Source of the DNA: Ulota crispa
Taxonomy: Eukaryota > Streptophyta > Bryopsida > Orthotrichales > Orthotrichaceae
Reading direction: 5' to 3'
NCBI GenBank assembly: GCA_963920765.1
Contig: OY987242.1
Span: 16,392,002-16,456,001, forward strand
DNA length: 64,000 nt
Positions 1-11,375 of this stretch are shown one piece after another. The notes below the pieces were generated by a model. The model did no database searches. It was not told the origin of the DNA and saw only the letters and a program-made list of their open reading frames with translations. Both the position numbers and the translations under genes were made by a program. Each line of letters starts with the position of its first letter. Positions within the stretch are counted from its first letter, which is position 1.

Positions 1-615
1 TTTTTGTCAAATTTTTCTAGTGTATTGGTAGCCAGCTCGCATCTGAGATAAGATTTAGGCAAAGATTTGCCAAGAATTTAAAGGCTGGAGCCGGGGTGGA
101 AAAGTACTTAGCGATATATTAGTTAATTTGGGAAAAAAACATAACTTTGGGATTTTTGAATTTTATGTTTTTAAGAGATTTTTTGTGATTTCGAGTGAAT
201 TTTATGATGATTTCTTCAAAATCTTACATCATTGATGAAAATTTTCTCACAAGCCTACTCGCAAACCCATCTTATATCACCGAAATATTCTCACAAATGC
301 AACATTTGTTATTCCCAAATTCCCTTTGGAAAAGACTTTTTCGCAAATTAACAAGTATGGTGGTATGTTTGTTCACCCACCATAAAATGTGAGAGATAAG
401 ATAATTATCTATTAGGAGATTGAATTTGAGAATTTTGGACCCACATTCAGATTCAAAGACCCTGCTCCAGTGTAGAATTTTGGAAAAGGGTTCTATAGAA
501 CAACAACAAAAGTGGGGATAAATTATAGCAATTACCCTTATTTGGAAAAAAAAAAAAAAAAAAAAAAAACTTGAGCTCTTCCACCCTAACCCCACATAGA
601 CGTAGATGTATAGTG

Positions 616-820
616 TATGACACTTATAACCAACAACTCCCAATTCAAGTGGTTTGCCTAAAATTTTGTTTAAAAAAAATTATCAAAAAATCAAATTTGC
701 CAAGATGAAACTTAGAGTTTTAGCTTCATCTTGGTGGATTTGATTTTTTGATAACTTTTTTTTTGACAAAGCCTTAGACTAACCACTTGAATTGGGAGTT
801 GTTGATTATAAGTGTCATGC
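616..820. mobile_element. foldback MITE with ~90 bp arms
   Basis: The left arm (ATGACACTTATAACCAACAA, then AACTCCCAATTCAAGTGGTT and TATCAAAAAATCAAATTTGC) pairs with its inverse from about 718 to 820. The centre is near 715. No clean target duplication is seen. Confidence 0.65.
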
Positions 821-1701
821 TCCGTACGTGCAAAAAGCTAAGCTTTTGGAAAGGACTCCTTACACTGCACATACATATTTGTTTATGGGGTCAGGATAGA
901 AACTTTCTGATTTTTCACCCGTCAAAACATGTAAGAGTTTAGATATTTACCTATTATGAGATTGAATTTGAGAATTTGAATTCACAATTAGATCCAAACT
1001 TTAGAGACCCCAATTCTGTCTTGAATTCTGAAAATGGATTCAAATAGCCAACTCCAAAACAGGGAGAGATTCTTACTGTGATCCTTGTTTGTAAAAAGAT
1101 GTTAAGATTTTGCACCTTAACCCCCACAAATTTGTAGGAAATAGAAAAAGCAAGTCCTTTGCTGGCTAGGCTGGTCATCAGACTGCAGTGACGACTCATG
1201 AAAAGGTTGCTGGGAGCGAATTCCGAGGTCAAAAGTTGGGTTGAAAATGTGGCTAAACTCAACAAAAGAGATGAACCTCGATGTGGAGGTCTGGTATCAG
1301 AAAGAGATCCTTGTCAGAGTGACAGAACTATTTTTACTCATGGGCATGGATGGCACATACAACTTTTTGATGAAATATTATTTCTTCATCAAGAAACAGT
1401 TAATATTCATCCCCAACGAGTGATATTCTCTCAAGATCGTGAAGCGGCAATTTAGTAATTTCAACCACTGAAAAACAAAAAATATATATGGTCGAAATTC
1501 TCTCAAAAAAAGGAATTGTCAAATCCACCACATTTTTTTTGCTAAATCCACCGCAACTCAATATCTCACCACGTCACTATTTCAAGAAGGTGGTTCTGGA
1601 TGGTCAATTTTATTTCGATATACACGCCTGGAAGGATGAAGTCGAATGTCATGTACCAAGTGGTCCTGCACTATTCACATGCCGCTCAAATGGTTTATCA
1701 G

Positions 1702-2010
1702 AGGGGGTGAATTTTAGATATTTACTATCAACAACTTGAATTTGGAAAGTTTGAATTCAAATTTGAATTTAGAAACCTTGTTTTAGTATGGAACCACAAA
1801 TGAGGTCACAATTGAAAAATACCTAGTGAAAAATCTTAGCTTCACGTACAAACAAGGGTAAAAGTAATATTAAGAATTCTTGCTCCTATGTTGAAGTTGG
1901 TTAGTTTTGACCTCCTTTGTAGTTCAAGACTACAAGAAGATCTCTAAATCCGAACGTGAATTGAAAATTTTCAAATTCAATCTCCTCATGGTAAATATCT
2001 CAGATCTTAC
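1702..2010. mobile_element. foldback MITE, family A-like copy
   Basis: It begins GGGGGTGAATTTTAGATATTTACTATC and has the inverse ATGGTAAATATCT near its end, with the same layout as 27461-27770. It is diverged and has no target duplication I can confirm. Confidence 0.6.
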
Positions 2011-2012
2011 AA

Positions 2013-2346
2013 TTTGGTGGCAGGTGAAACCAATAAGATTTCCCACCCATTAGCAAAATTCTGAGCCCTCCAGAGGGCCCCTAAAAAACTGTGCCGCACT
2101 ACATAACGGAGGTGAACAAAACAGTAAAAATTAATAATAATAATCATAATAATCATAATAATCATAATCATAATCATAATTAATACTAAAACCGCAATGG
2201 CACATGATCTGACTGCTTGCAGATGTCAGAAATGGCAAATTCTGACAGTCAAAAATGGCAACTTTTTTCTCTATATGCACATCTCTCATTGGGAGTTAGG
2301 GGCCTTCTAGAGGGCTCAAAATTTTGCTAATGCTTGCCCACCAAAC
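2013..2346. mobile_element. MITE with TTAGCAAAATT/GAGCCCTC arms
   Basis: The left CCCATTAGCAAAATTCTGAG and CCCTCCAGAGGGCCCC pair with the right AGGGGCCTTCTAGAGGGCTC and AAATTTTGCTAATGC. Between the arms is an (AAT/CAT)n microsatellite at about 2128-2185. Confidence 0.65.
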
Positions 2347-4102
2347 ATGGCATATCATCATCAATCTAGCACTATAAATAACTCACCAAATATATGACCA
2401 TCTTTTGAGTGGTGAAAAACTAGAACTTGTGGCTACTATCATTGGAAAAGCATATGGAAACTCTTTGAATATACATAACAATATATGGATTTGAAAATTG
2501 GACACCCAAAATATCGCTCATTGAAAGCAAGTTTACCCCTAATCCCCCAAGGGGGTAAGGGCAAAACATAGATGCATTATAAAATGATACTTTTGTTGCT
2601 TTGATGAAGTTTTCTTCCAAAAAGAAAATAAGAATCATGATGTTTAGTAATTATCCATACAATCAAACATTTAAAAAAGGTTTTGGGTTCTTATTTAATG
2701 AGTTTAGAAGCATTTCCCATTTAATATACATCAAAATTACAAATTTTATTCATGGAATACAAAATTTGGTATGATTGGTTAAAAATTGACATTCTACTCT
2801 AAAAGTAAAAGATTTTTTTTTTTGAAGAGAACATCATTAGTTTTCCAAAATAGTAAATTTTATAACACGAGCAAATATTGAAGTGTTTGTCTTTGGAAAA
2901 TTCTCCTTGGTAGAGTTTAACTTAGATTGACATGATTCAAATTGGGTTGGAAAGAAAACTTGTTTTCTTGTATGAAAGTATTTCTATTTTTTCAAAAAAA
3001 AAAAAAAAATCATCTTGGCAGCCTGATAAAACGGGCAGCAATCAAAAAATAGTCGATTGGGCGTTAAAATCAAAGAAGGCAACAAATCGTGCCTCAAAAA
3101 ATCCATGATAGTGGGCATAGCAAAGTTTGAAACTTTGCCTTGTAATCTCTATGGATTTTCTTTCTGATGTATGATTTGCTATCTTGCTTATCTTAAAGCT
3201 TGTTTTCAATGGGTTGTATTTTGATTGTTTAGTTTCCAAATTCACACATTGTTGTGTTTATTCAAAGATTTTTTAATATGTTTCCAATGATGATAGTCAT
3301 AAGTTCTAATTTTACACCAGGCAAAAGATAATAATATTATTCCCGCTGAGTTGTTTGGAGTGCTGAATTGATGATGCTCTAACCTCAGCTAGTTTTGTGT
3401 GGTGTTTTAGCAGCTTGAGGTAGTTGTGGGAATCATAAATTGGTCGAAAAGGATTGAGATCGTCGAAAGTGGAAGACCAGAAGGCCAGAAAAACAAACCT
3501 CAGACTGAAAAATACTAAAAAATCCGGTGGGACGTGGAGCAGGTCAACAAACAAAAATAAATTAGAATTCATTAGAAAATTCTGAGGAAATGTGCTGCTT
3601 TACAAGCTTTACTTTTTTACTTCTGCAGTCAATGCTGGCTTGCTGGGGACTTGAATCCAGGGTGTAATTTTTGATTTTGTCAAGGGTAGAGCGATCCGCG
3701 CAGACAGGTAAGGAAAAATTAGCTAAAATTGGAACAAGTGAATGATCAGCAAAAGTTCTTCCAAAAAATTACTAATATAAGCTACTTTCATCTAAAACAT
3801 GGCAAATTTGGTTTGGCCTCAAGTAGGAATGTGGCAATTTCATCCAATTCCTCACAGGGATTTTTTAGTGTAGTGTTTGCCATCTCACTTTCAAGGTAAG
3901 ATTTACGCAAAGTTTTGCCAAAAAACTAAACGTTGCTTGAATCCACCCGGTGTGAACTGAGTCAACTAACCCCCTCACTACCCCCTACCTGGATGAATGG
4001 GTCGCAGGGTTTTATATCCACTGCAGTCTGCGCATCCATGTTTTCTGGCCAAGGTGGAAAAATCTATAAGGTAGCTAGCTACACCCATAAGAGTCACAGC
4101 GT
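2347..4102. other. no gene seen
   Basis: AT-rich DNA with poly-A and poly-T runs (about 2995-3010). Short open frames on both strands have no recognisable similarity. Confidence 0.7.
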
Positions 4103-5193
4103 TGTCGTGATGTAAATCACGGCATATGGTAAAAATAAATAAAATTATTAGTTTATAGTATGTGTGAGGTGTTGTACTTTTTTTCCTTCATTTGCGGTTT
4201 TGTCCTTGTTTAGTAAGGTTTTCCCGGATAAGGTTTTGATGAGGCAACAACCATACATGAGTGTTAGTTAACTAGAGTTCATTGGAGTTTACTTTAGCAA
4301 AGAGATTCCATGGACCAATAAAAGAGAGTAGCTTTTACCTTGGAGTTATTTTTAATTAAAGTAACTCATGGACCAATGGAAGAGAAGGACTTTTACTTTA
4401 TGTCTTCTCTCTTTATTATATAGGTAGAAATCTACTTGGAAAAAGATGAGATGTATTTCATAATATATTTTACATACTTCATATCTTACTTCTCTTCTTC
4501 TTGTATATTTTTGTTTTTTATCTTCTTATAGCTTTGTTTTTTAGAAGCTATATTATATTTTATGGTGTCTTTCCATCCGTTAATATGAGATAGGCCGCAG
4601 CTAGAGTCCCAGCGATTTCCCGAGGCAAACTCCTCTCTATACCAACATGGTTTGTGGTACAGAGAGGAGTTTGCCTCGGGAAATCGCTGGGACTCTAGCT
4701 GCGGCCTATCTCATATTAACGGATGGAAAGACACCATAAAATATAATATAGCTTCTAAAAAACAAAGCTATAAGAAGATAAAAAACAAAAATATACAAGA
4801 AGAAGAGAAGTAAGATATGAAGTATGTAAAATATATTATGAAATACATCTCATCTTTTTCCAAGTAGATTTCTACCTATATAATAAAGAGAGAAGACATA
4901 AAGTAAAAGTCCTTCTCTTCCATTGGTCCATGAGTTACTTTAATTAAAAATAACTCCAAGGTAAAAGCTACTCTCTTTTATTGGTCCATGGAATCTCTTT
5001 GCTAAAGTAAACTCCAATGAACTCTAGTTAACTAACACTCATGTATGGTTGTTGCCTCATCAAAACCTTATCCGGGAAAACCTTACTAAACAAGGACAAA
5101 ACCGCAAATGAAGGAAAAAAAGTACAACACCTCACACATACTATAAACTAATAATTTTATTTATTTTTACCATATGCCGTGATTTACATCACA
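4103..5193. mobile_element. pair of solo-type LTRs in inverted orientation (large palindrome)
   Basis: The two arms of about 540 bp are inverse copies, almost identical, and meet near 4650. Each arm looks like a long terminal repeat: it begins TGTYGTGATGTAAATCAC-like, has a TATA-like TATTATATAGG and ends CCTCTCTRTACCA. The same LTR family occurs at 37724-38259 and 38860-39367. No coding domain remains, and no clear target duplication is visible. The close match of the arms suggests a recent origin or homogenisation. It is a fossil. Confidence 0.8.
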
Positions 5194-5554
5194 ACTGCAT
5201 TGCCTACTCTTGCATCATGTGTCAGATTGTCAATGACCAATGAATATGAAAAGAAGTTGGTTATGGGTACTTAAGTGATGGTTGTAGGTAACTTGCATGA
5301 GAGTTTTGAGTGTCCCATTGCATTCTTTTTAGCATCTCCTACACACTAGTAACACTACTATGCAATCTCAATGATTTTGGACTTTGGAAATTCTTTGCGA
5401 ACAAAAATGTTTGCAATTGGAACTTTGAAATTGATACCAATGTTTTTAGTTTCCTCTTGCTAACGTACAATTTTTTTTTCAAGTTCATCAATTGCTTTTC
5501 CTACTCCAAAATCCTTAGTTTCACACTTACGAGTGTTGCTACCTTAATCCTTAA

Positions 5555-6452
5555 CCCCTAAAGGCACAAACAGTGTTTTTTTTTTGGCAACATAGTGATT
5601 TTGGGCAGCTCACTATAAATGGATTTTTCATTTTTTCTTTTTGAATTGTTCTCACATGATTTTCCCAAGGAGTAGCTTTAAGGTCCAATAGTTTTTATAA
5701 CTTTTGACTACATGGTTCAAAAGTTATTGCATGATATGCAGTTTTCTTTGTTCATCAAGCAACCTAGGCAACTCAAAAAACATTTAAAAAAATCATATTC
5801 TTTAGATTTATATGTATGTGGGAAGCTTTGTTCATTCCATTTCTATCAATGAGACGGAATATATGGGGAGGCTTTGTTTGCAGGCAACTATGGATTCTCT
5901 ACTTTCAAAAAAAAAAATGAAGTCCTTAGTTTTACTCAATTTTCAATATTTTGGAAAAATAATAAAGCCAAAGGATGTAGATTTTTTATTACCACATTAC
6001 AACCATTGGAATTGGCATTTTTCATTATAATAATTAAATTCTTAACAATTTAATGTTTTGAATCATTCTCTACTTCTTTTTACTTATTATTTTTTTCCAT
6101 GTGTTGAACAATTCCAAATGGTTTTGAAATTGTTCAAGTGTTTATCCAACTTGTGTTGAAGAATGAATCCAAAGAAATACAACCATTTTGGAAAAAATTC
6201 ATAGAAATATGACCTTGTCAGGTTTTTAATGAATAGAAAATGGCTTTTGTCAATTCAAACTCAAATATCCAACAATCTACATGGTAGAGATTCTTGATTT
6301 TTTTCCCATCTTTTGATACTAGTGTACTGCAAGATCTCACAATTACGTGTATCCAAAAATGGGTTTTTTCTAAAATTTGGTACTTGTACTAGAAATGACA
6401 AATTTGGAGCACTTTTATTGAAAATCTATTCAAAAGCCATTAGAGATTAACC
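5555..6452. mobile_element. family C repeat, copy 1
   Basis: It starts CCCCTAAAGGCACAAACAG after TTAA (5551-5554). Long stretches match 43542-44470 and 6742-7870, for example TCTACTTCTTTTTACTTA and the TTTGGTACTTGTACTAGAAA block. The right end is not resolved. Confidence 0.65.
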
Positions 6453-6462
6453 CTTGAGTGTG

Positions 6463-6731
6463 GGGGAATGCTATTTCATGAGCGGGGACTTGTGAGCCAT
6501 GAGCCGTGAGCAAGAAATTTTAGTCAAAATAATAAATTTCACCTATAACTATATGTGCATATATGTGCATATATGGCTCTATAATTGTGCATTTTAAACT
6601 ATTATCTTTTGAAAAACTTGTTGTATTTTTATTTATTCCATTGATTTTGAATTGAGAATCTGCTCTTGCTCACAGAATCTCATATCCCTACTCCAGGCTC
6701 ACTGCTTTACGCTCACCAAATAGCATTGTCC
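6463..6731. mobile_element. family K MITE, copy 1
   Basis: The ends GGGGAATGCTATTTCATGAG and CTCACCAAATAGCATTGTCC are inverted repeats. It matches 51128-51373 and about 41955-42200. It contains a duplicated CATATATGTGCATATATG. Confidence 0.7.
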
Positions 6732-6741
6732 TAGTAGTTAA

Positions 6742-7870
6742 CCCCTAAAGGGCCATTGTCCCTTTGAGGGACAAATGGGATTTTGGGCATGTACCTATGG
6801 CAAAACTACTTTTCATGATTTTTGGAAACTTTTATAGAAGGTGAGGAATTCAAAAATCTACGTGGGAATGTAATTTTTTCTTCATTCCAACATTTATTGA
6901 AGAAATTATGCATGAAAATCTGGAAAATGTTGCTCCCCGAGCAGCCAAAAACTTCTTTAAAAAATTCACTTAGTTCAAATAAAAATCTGAAATAGGTTCT
7001 CTAGACTTATATAGACGTAGGGAGCTTTGAATCATTCAATTTCAATCAATGAGATCAAAGTTATGAGGAGTTTTTGTTTACGGGCAGTTCTAGATTCTCT
7101 ACTCTAAAATAAACTTTGACGTCCTTTATTTTCACTAGAAGAAACCCATGATTTTCTTAACGGATTTTTTTAGACATCCACTTTTTTTTGAGTTAACAAT
7201 GACATCAAACAAAACATGAAGATGTTAGTTTTGAAATCAAACACAACATTACAATGTTGTAACATCAATTGTAACAATAAAAAAACTGGACATCCAAAAA
7301 AATCCATTAAGAAAAACATGGGTTTCTTCTAGTGTTTTCTCAATTTCCATTATTTTGGAAAAAAAAACAAAAGTAATGGATGTAGATTGCTTATCACAAC
7401 ATTATCATAGTTGGGATTTGCATTTTTCATTTCAATAATTAAATTCTTAACAATTTAGTGTTTTGACTCATTCTCTACTTCTTTTTACTTACTAATTTTT
7501 CCCATGTGTTGTATAGTTCCAGTTGATTTGAAAATTCTCCCACACATACCTAACTTGGTCTCCTACATGGGAAAAATAAACCTCAACTTTGGGTAGAGTA
7601 ATTTTTTTGATCTAAGAATAGTCAAAGCCTTCTAAAATTTCTGGGCAGCAGCAAAAAAAAAATCTTTGTCCGCAATTTAGATGTAAATATCTCAGTCATT
7701 TTTGTGTAGGTTGAGCTGGTTTTCTTACCACGTGTACCTCTTGTAGTCTACTGTAAGATCTTATGGTTGAATTCTTATAAAAAACTTTTTTTCTTACCAT
7801 TGTACTTGCTTCCCCAAAAGTGGCAGTTTTCTGAGTTTTTTGCAAAAAAAATGGCTTGGTCCTTTAGGGG
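6742..7870. mobile_element. TTAA-target element, family C
   Basis: TTAA at 6738-6741 is followed by CCCCTAAAGGGCC, and the right end is GGTCCTTTAGGGG followed by TAGC, a degenerate target copy. The 13-bp ends are good inverted repeats. A CACTA MITE (7133-7334) is nested inside. Related copies start at 5555 and 43542. The interior is AT-rich with no recognisable protein. Confidence 0.7.
7133..7334. mobile_element. CACTA-type MITE nested in family C
   Basis: The ends CACTAGAAGAAACCCATG and CATGGGTTTCTTCTAGTG are perfect inverted repeats flanked by TTT on both sides. This matches the CACTA ends and 3-bp duplication of the En/Spm superfamily. The arms extend inward (GGATTTTTTTAGACATCCA). Confidence 0.85.
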
Positions 7871-9083
7871 TAGCATTGACGAGCTCAGATGCATTGCAAA
7901 ACTTTGCTTTATAGTAGTTTCAAAATTACAACACATTTTCTACCACAAAATGAGAGTTAACTTAAATTTTTTATAGAAGTTACCAAAAGGTCTCTATGAT
8001 AACATAATTGAAAATCACTAAAAAGTGCACAACACTAGTGTTGGTAATATTTTCAAAATAGTTTTTAAGAATCTTGCAGGATTGCTTCAAGAATGTAGCC
8101 AACCTCAATGAAGACATTTACACTTGTTGCATATGCAATGGTAGAAACTTATTCATACTAGCAAAAAAGTGCTGCTCTATCATTTTTCAATCCAACTAGC
8201 ACTAATGCATGTTTCAAGCAAAACACCCAATGTCTCGTTACCAGAATATATTCAAAGCTCAAAAGTTCAATTTGAGTTTACCACACTGCATTCTAATGGT
8301 TGCAGCTTTGGAGGCTTATATATATTTTTTTAGATGTTTGTTTTTTATATAGTTTTTTGGGTTTTGTTCTCCTTAAAGTCTGGTAATTGTGGTAAAACTT
8401 TCATTTCAATCCAAGTTGTTTTGAATGTTTGGGAGCAACTCAAAGTTCAAAATCCACACATTTTTGTATTGCATTGAACTTTGATGGCTTACAACTTCTT
8501 CATACAAAGTCCATTTTCAATCCTTTTTACTAGAAAAGTTGCACAAACTAGTCTATTTATTGCTATTAAAATTCCATTTTGATCCAAGAAGTTCTAAGTA
8601 AATGAGACACATTTTAGTAGAGGGAGGTTTAGCAATAGATGTGATTTCTTGCTACTTTTTCCATTGTTTTTTGACATTTCAAAACAATTTTGCAAACACA
8701 TTGAGTCTATTGAATAATATTTTCTTTCATCAGTATGTTTGTATACAATTTTTGAATCACTTCACATTTTAAATACTTTTCACTAGAACAAGTTTAGATA
8801 TCAAATTTCACCCCATATATGTTTATAGGAAAATAATAGCATTTTTTTCAACTTTAAAACATTATAATCTTCCAATCTTTGGGGTCAAATGGCTCCAAAT
8901 TAGATTTTTATTGTTTGCACGACATGCACAATACAAGATTGTATGGTTGAAACTTTCATACTTTAGTAACATTTAGACTTACAACACTTGAAAAGCAAGG
9001 ATGCATTCATACATGTTTGGACCTTAAGGGGTGAGGGATTAAGAGAGACAGTACAAAGGGCAACTAAGGGATACTAGTATATA
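7871..9083. other. no gene seen
   Basis: AT-rich DNA with no recognisable frame. A CCTTAAGGGG motif near 9012 resembles the end of a TTAA element, but no partner was found. Confidence 0.65.
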
Positions 9084-9420
9084 CAACTTCAATTAATGAG
9101 TCAATGTTGTGTGACAGCCCAGACTTTAGTGGCTAACTGAAAAAGCTAATTTATGATTAAGCTTGATCTTTTTAATATTAATCTTCATGCACTCGGACAC
9201 TTAGTCCGCATGGCACTTATCCTCATAGTATCTACTTTCTGAGTGACGGTTACGGACAAGCGTGTATCCTCAGAGACTCATTTTTTGAGGTGAGGTTTCT
9301 TGCAACTTTAGATGAGAGTAGAACCTAGAGAATTTGTGTTTTTTGGTGATTTTTTTGTGGTTTCTCTTCTCTTCTCTTTTGTGGGACATATTGTGTTGTT
9401 TAGAAGGTAAGATTGGCATA

Positions 9421-10632
9421 ATGACGCCAATTTCAAGAGAGAAAGGAAGAGATATTGTTGCTCTTTTGATGAAAGGTAAAAGTACAAGAGAAATTGCAAA
9501 ATCTCTTAATTTTTCACAAAATACAATGAATAGAGTGAGGAAAAAACATTGTAGTAGCTTAAAATTGCCTAAAGAAGGTGCTCCAAAGATTCTTATTGCT
9601 TCAAAGAGGTGGCGTGTGGTCATTGTTGGAGGGTTGGAAACTATATCTCAAGAAGCAAAAGTGTTGAGAGAGGGTAGAGAAGTAGGATTTTGAGACAAAA
9701 CATTGTGGTAAGCTTTGAAAGATGTTGGATTGAGTCATTACAAGGGATTTGGGCCCAAGAAGGGGCCCCTTCCCCTAAATCATGGGAACTTTGGGGAACA
9801 CTTCCACATGGGTAGGCCAACCTAGTCAAAGTCCAATCACGTCAAATGGTATGATTTAAAATAATAATAAAAATAAAAATAAAAATAATTCAAATCTTTT
9901 CTGAAAACTAGTAGGAGCTGGTTCCTAGCATTGGGAACAACCAAACTCACAACCCTTTGGAGGGCTCAATTTCTTCCTAATAGCTTGTGAGATGGTGCCA
10001 AATCCTTGTTTGTCACAAAAAACATTTGAGAGAGGTTATGTTTGCAACAATTCACAAAGATTGGACAAGAGTTATTTTTAATGCCGAGACAAAGATAAAT
10101 TGTTTTAATGCAGATGAGAGGACTTGGTGTTGGGTCAATGACAACAAGAGTTTACTCGTGCAGCAAATAGTGAAACATGGTGTAGGATCTGTGATGTTGT
10201 GGAGTTGTATGAATTTATGAGGTTTAGGTGATTTAGAAAAGGTAAGTGAGCATTTGAATGCAAAAGACTATATTTCAATCTTACATGGAGGTTTGTACTT
10301 GAGTTTCAACCTTGATGAAGTTATTTTCCAGCATGATAGTGCTCTTATTTGTACGACAAAGATTGTTCAAAATAGGTTTTTGGAGCAACCATCTTTTGTT
10401 TTAGAGTGGCCAGCTCAATCTCCAGATTTAAATCTTGTAGAATATTTGGACAGTTCTCAAATACCGTTTGAATTCCTACCCAATTCCTCATGTGGGTCTT
10501 CTACAATTATGGGAACGTGTGCATGAAACTTTTAAAGTTAGTGCTACAGAGCAATGTGAAAGATTACATGCTAGTATGGCAGATCAAATTGGAGCTCTTT
10601 TGGATGCTTGTGGGAAGTGGGCAAGATTTTGA
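9421..10632 (+). pseudogene. Tc1-type DD34E transposase, disrupted
   Basis: The N-terminus from the ATG at 9421 is a helix-turn-helix (KGRDIVALLMKGKSTREIAKS). After a MITE insertion at 9736-9981 the catalytic core continues: HLREVMFATIHKDWTRVIF, where the family's first Asp (SDET) is replaced (NAET). Then come VKHGVGSVMLWSCM, FQHDSALICTTKIV and VLEWPAQSPDLNLVEYL. The second Asp and the Glu are 34 residues apart, hence DD34E. Past 10450 the frame shifts, and the C-terminal part LLQLWERVHETFKVSATEQC ends at TGA 10632. There are frame changes around the MITE junction and near 10220 as well. It cannot make a working protein. Confidence 0.88.
9736..9981. mobile_element. family B MITE inserted in the Tc1 transposase
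   Basis: The left end CATTACAAGGGATTTGGGCC and the right inverse (GAGGGCTCAATTTCTTCCTAATAG) match the fuller copy at 48192-48549. It separates transposase residues that are contiguous in Tc1 relatives. Confidence 0.75.
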
Positions 10633-11375
10633 CCACATTGTATATACCGCCTCAAAAAATGAGTATGTACATAGGCAACTTTGACATTATGTATTTTTTA
10701 ATCGTAATAGCTATTTGTTTTCAACAAAATTAGGGTTATGTGTTACTTCATACTCTCAAATTTTCATGTTTAAATCTATTTTTGCTTTTGATTTTTCATA
10801 TTCTCTGCATGTACATTGTCATTTTTCTGAGTCAGACACAAACATAGACTCATTTGTTGAGGTCGCTGTATAAATGATTCCTTCAATTCCTCACTTGTTT
10901 ATTAGAGGGCAATTTTCTTGACGTTAGACGTTCTCATCAACAAAAAAGAAGCTTGAGTTTTCTAATTCTCTAAATTTCGAAACGCGAAATATTCAGAATC
11001 AAGACTCTTCAAAATACTAAAGAAACAGTACATCCAATCGCAATGAATGTAAATTGGAGCATGCAAAAACAGATGTGGTTATCGAAACACATTGTGTGAA
11101 TAGCATTCTCATTGCAAGGACGGTCCTGCACGCATGTGTTTACCGAGGCTTGTTTATTTCTCATAAATAGATTTCATGTCTGGGTCTAAAGATTCCATAA
11201 AAAATTGATGATAAAAGGCGTTTTACCTTTGATTTATTCTCTCTTCGCTCCAAAAACTAGGCTTTCTAAGCGTCTGAGACCAACATAATGGGAAGTGATG
11301 TGTTGCTCACCTAAGTAACTAGTAGTCAGTTTTCCATTTTGCAATTTGGGGGATAATCCTTCCACTAGCGGAACA

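Larger units (their letters stand above)
9084..10868 (+). mobile_element. Tc1-like DD34E transposon, broken
   Basis: TA lies at 9082-9083 and 10869-10870. The ends pair: left CAACTTCAATTAATGAGTCA, right (inverse) CAGCGACCTCAACAAATGAG. A decayed transposase lies inside, interrupted by a family B MITE. Extra internal copies of the end motif occur at about 9275-9296 (inverse) and 10646-10665 (forward), so each terminus is itself a small inverted repeat. Confidence 0.88.

Noticed and set aside
4103-5193. Calling the palindrome a MITE
   Set aside because: Its arms match the LTRs of the element at 37724-39367, with TATA-like and TG-type starts, so LTR origin explains it better.
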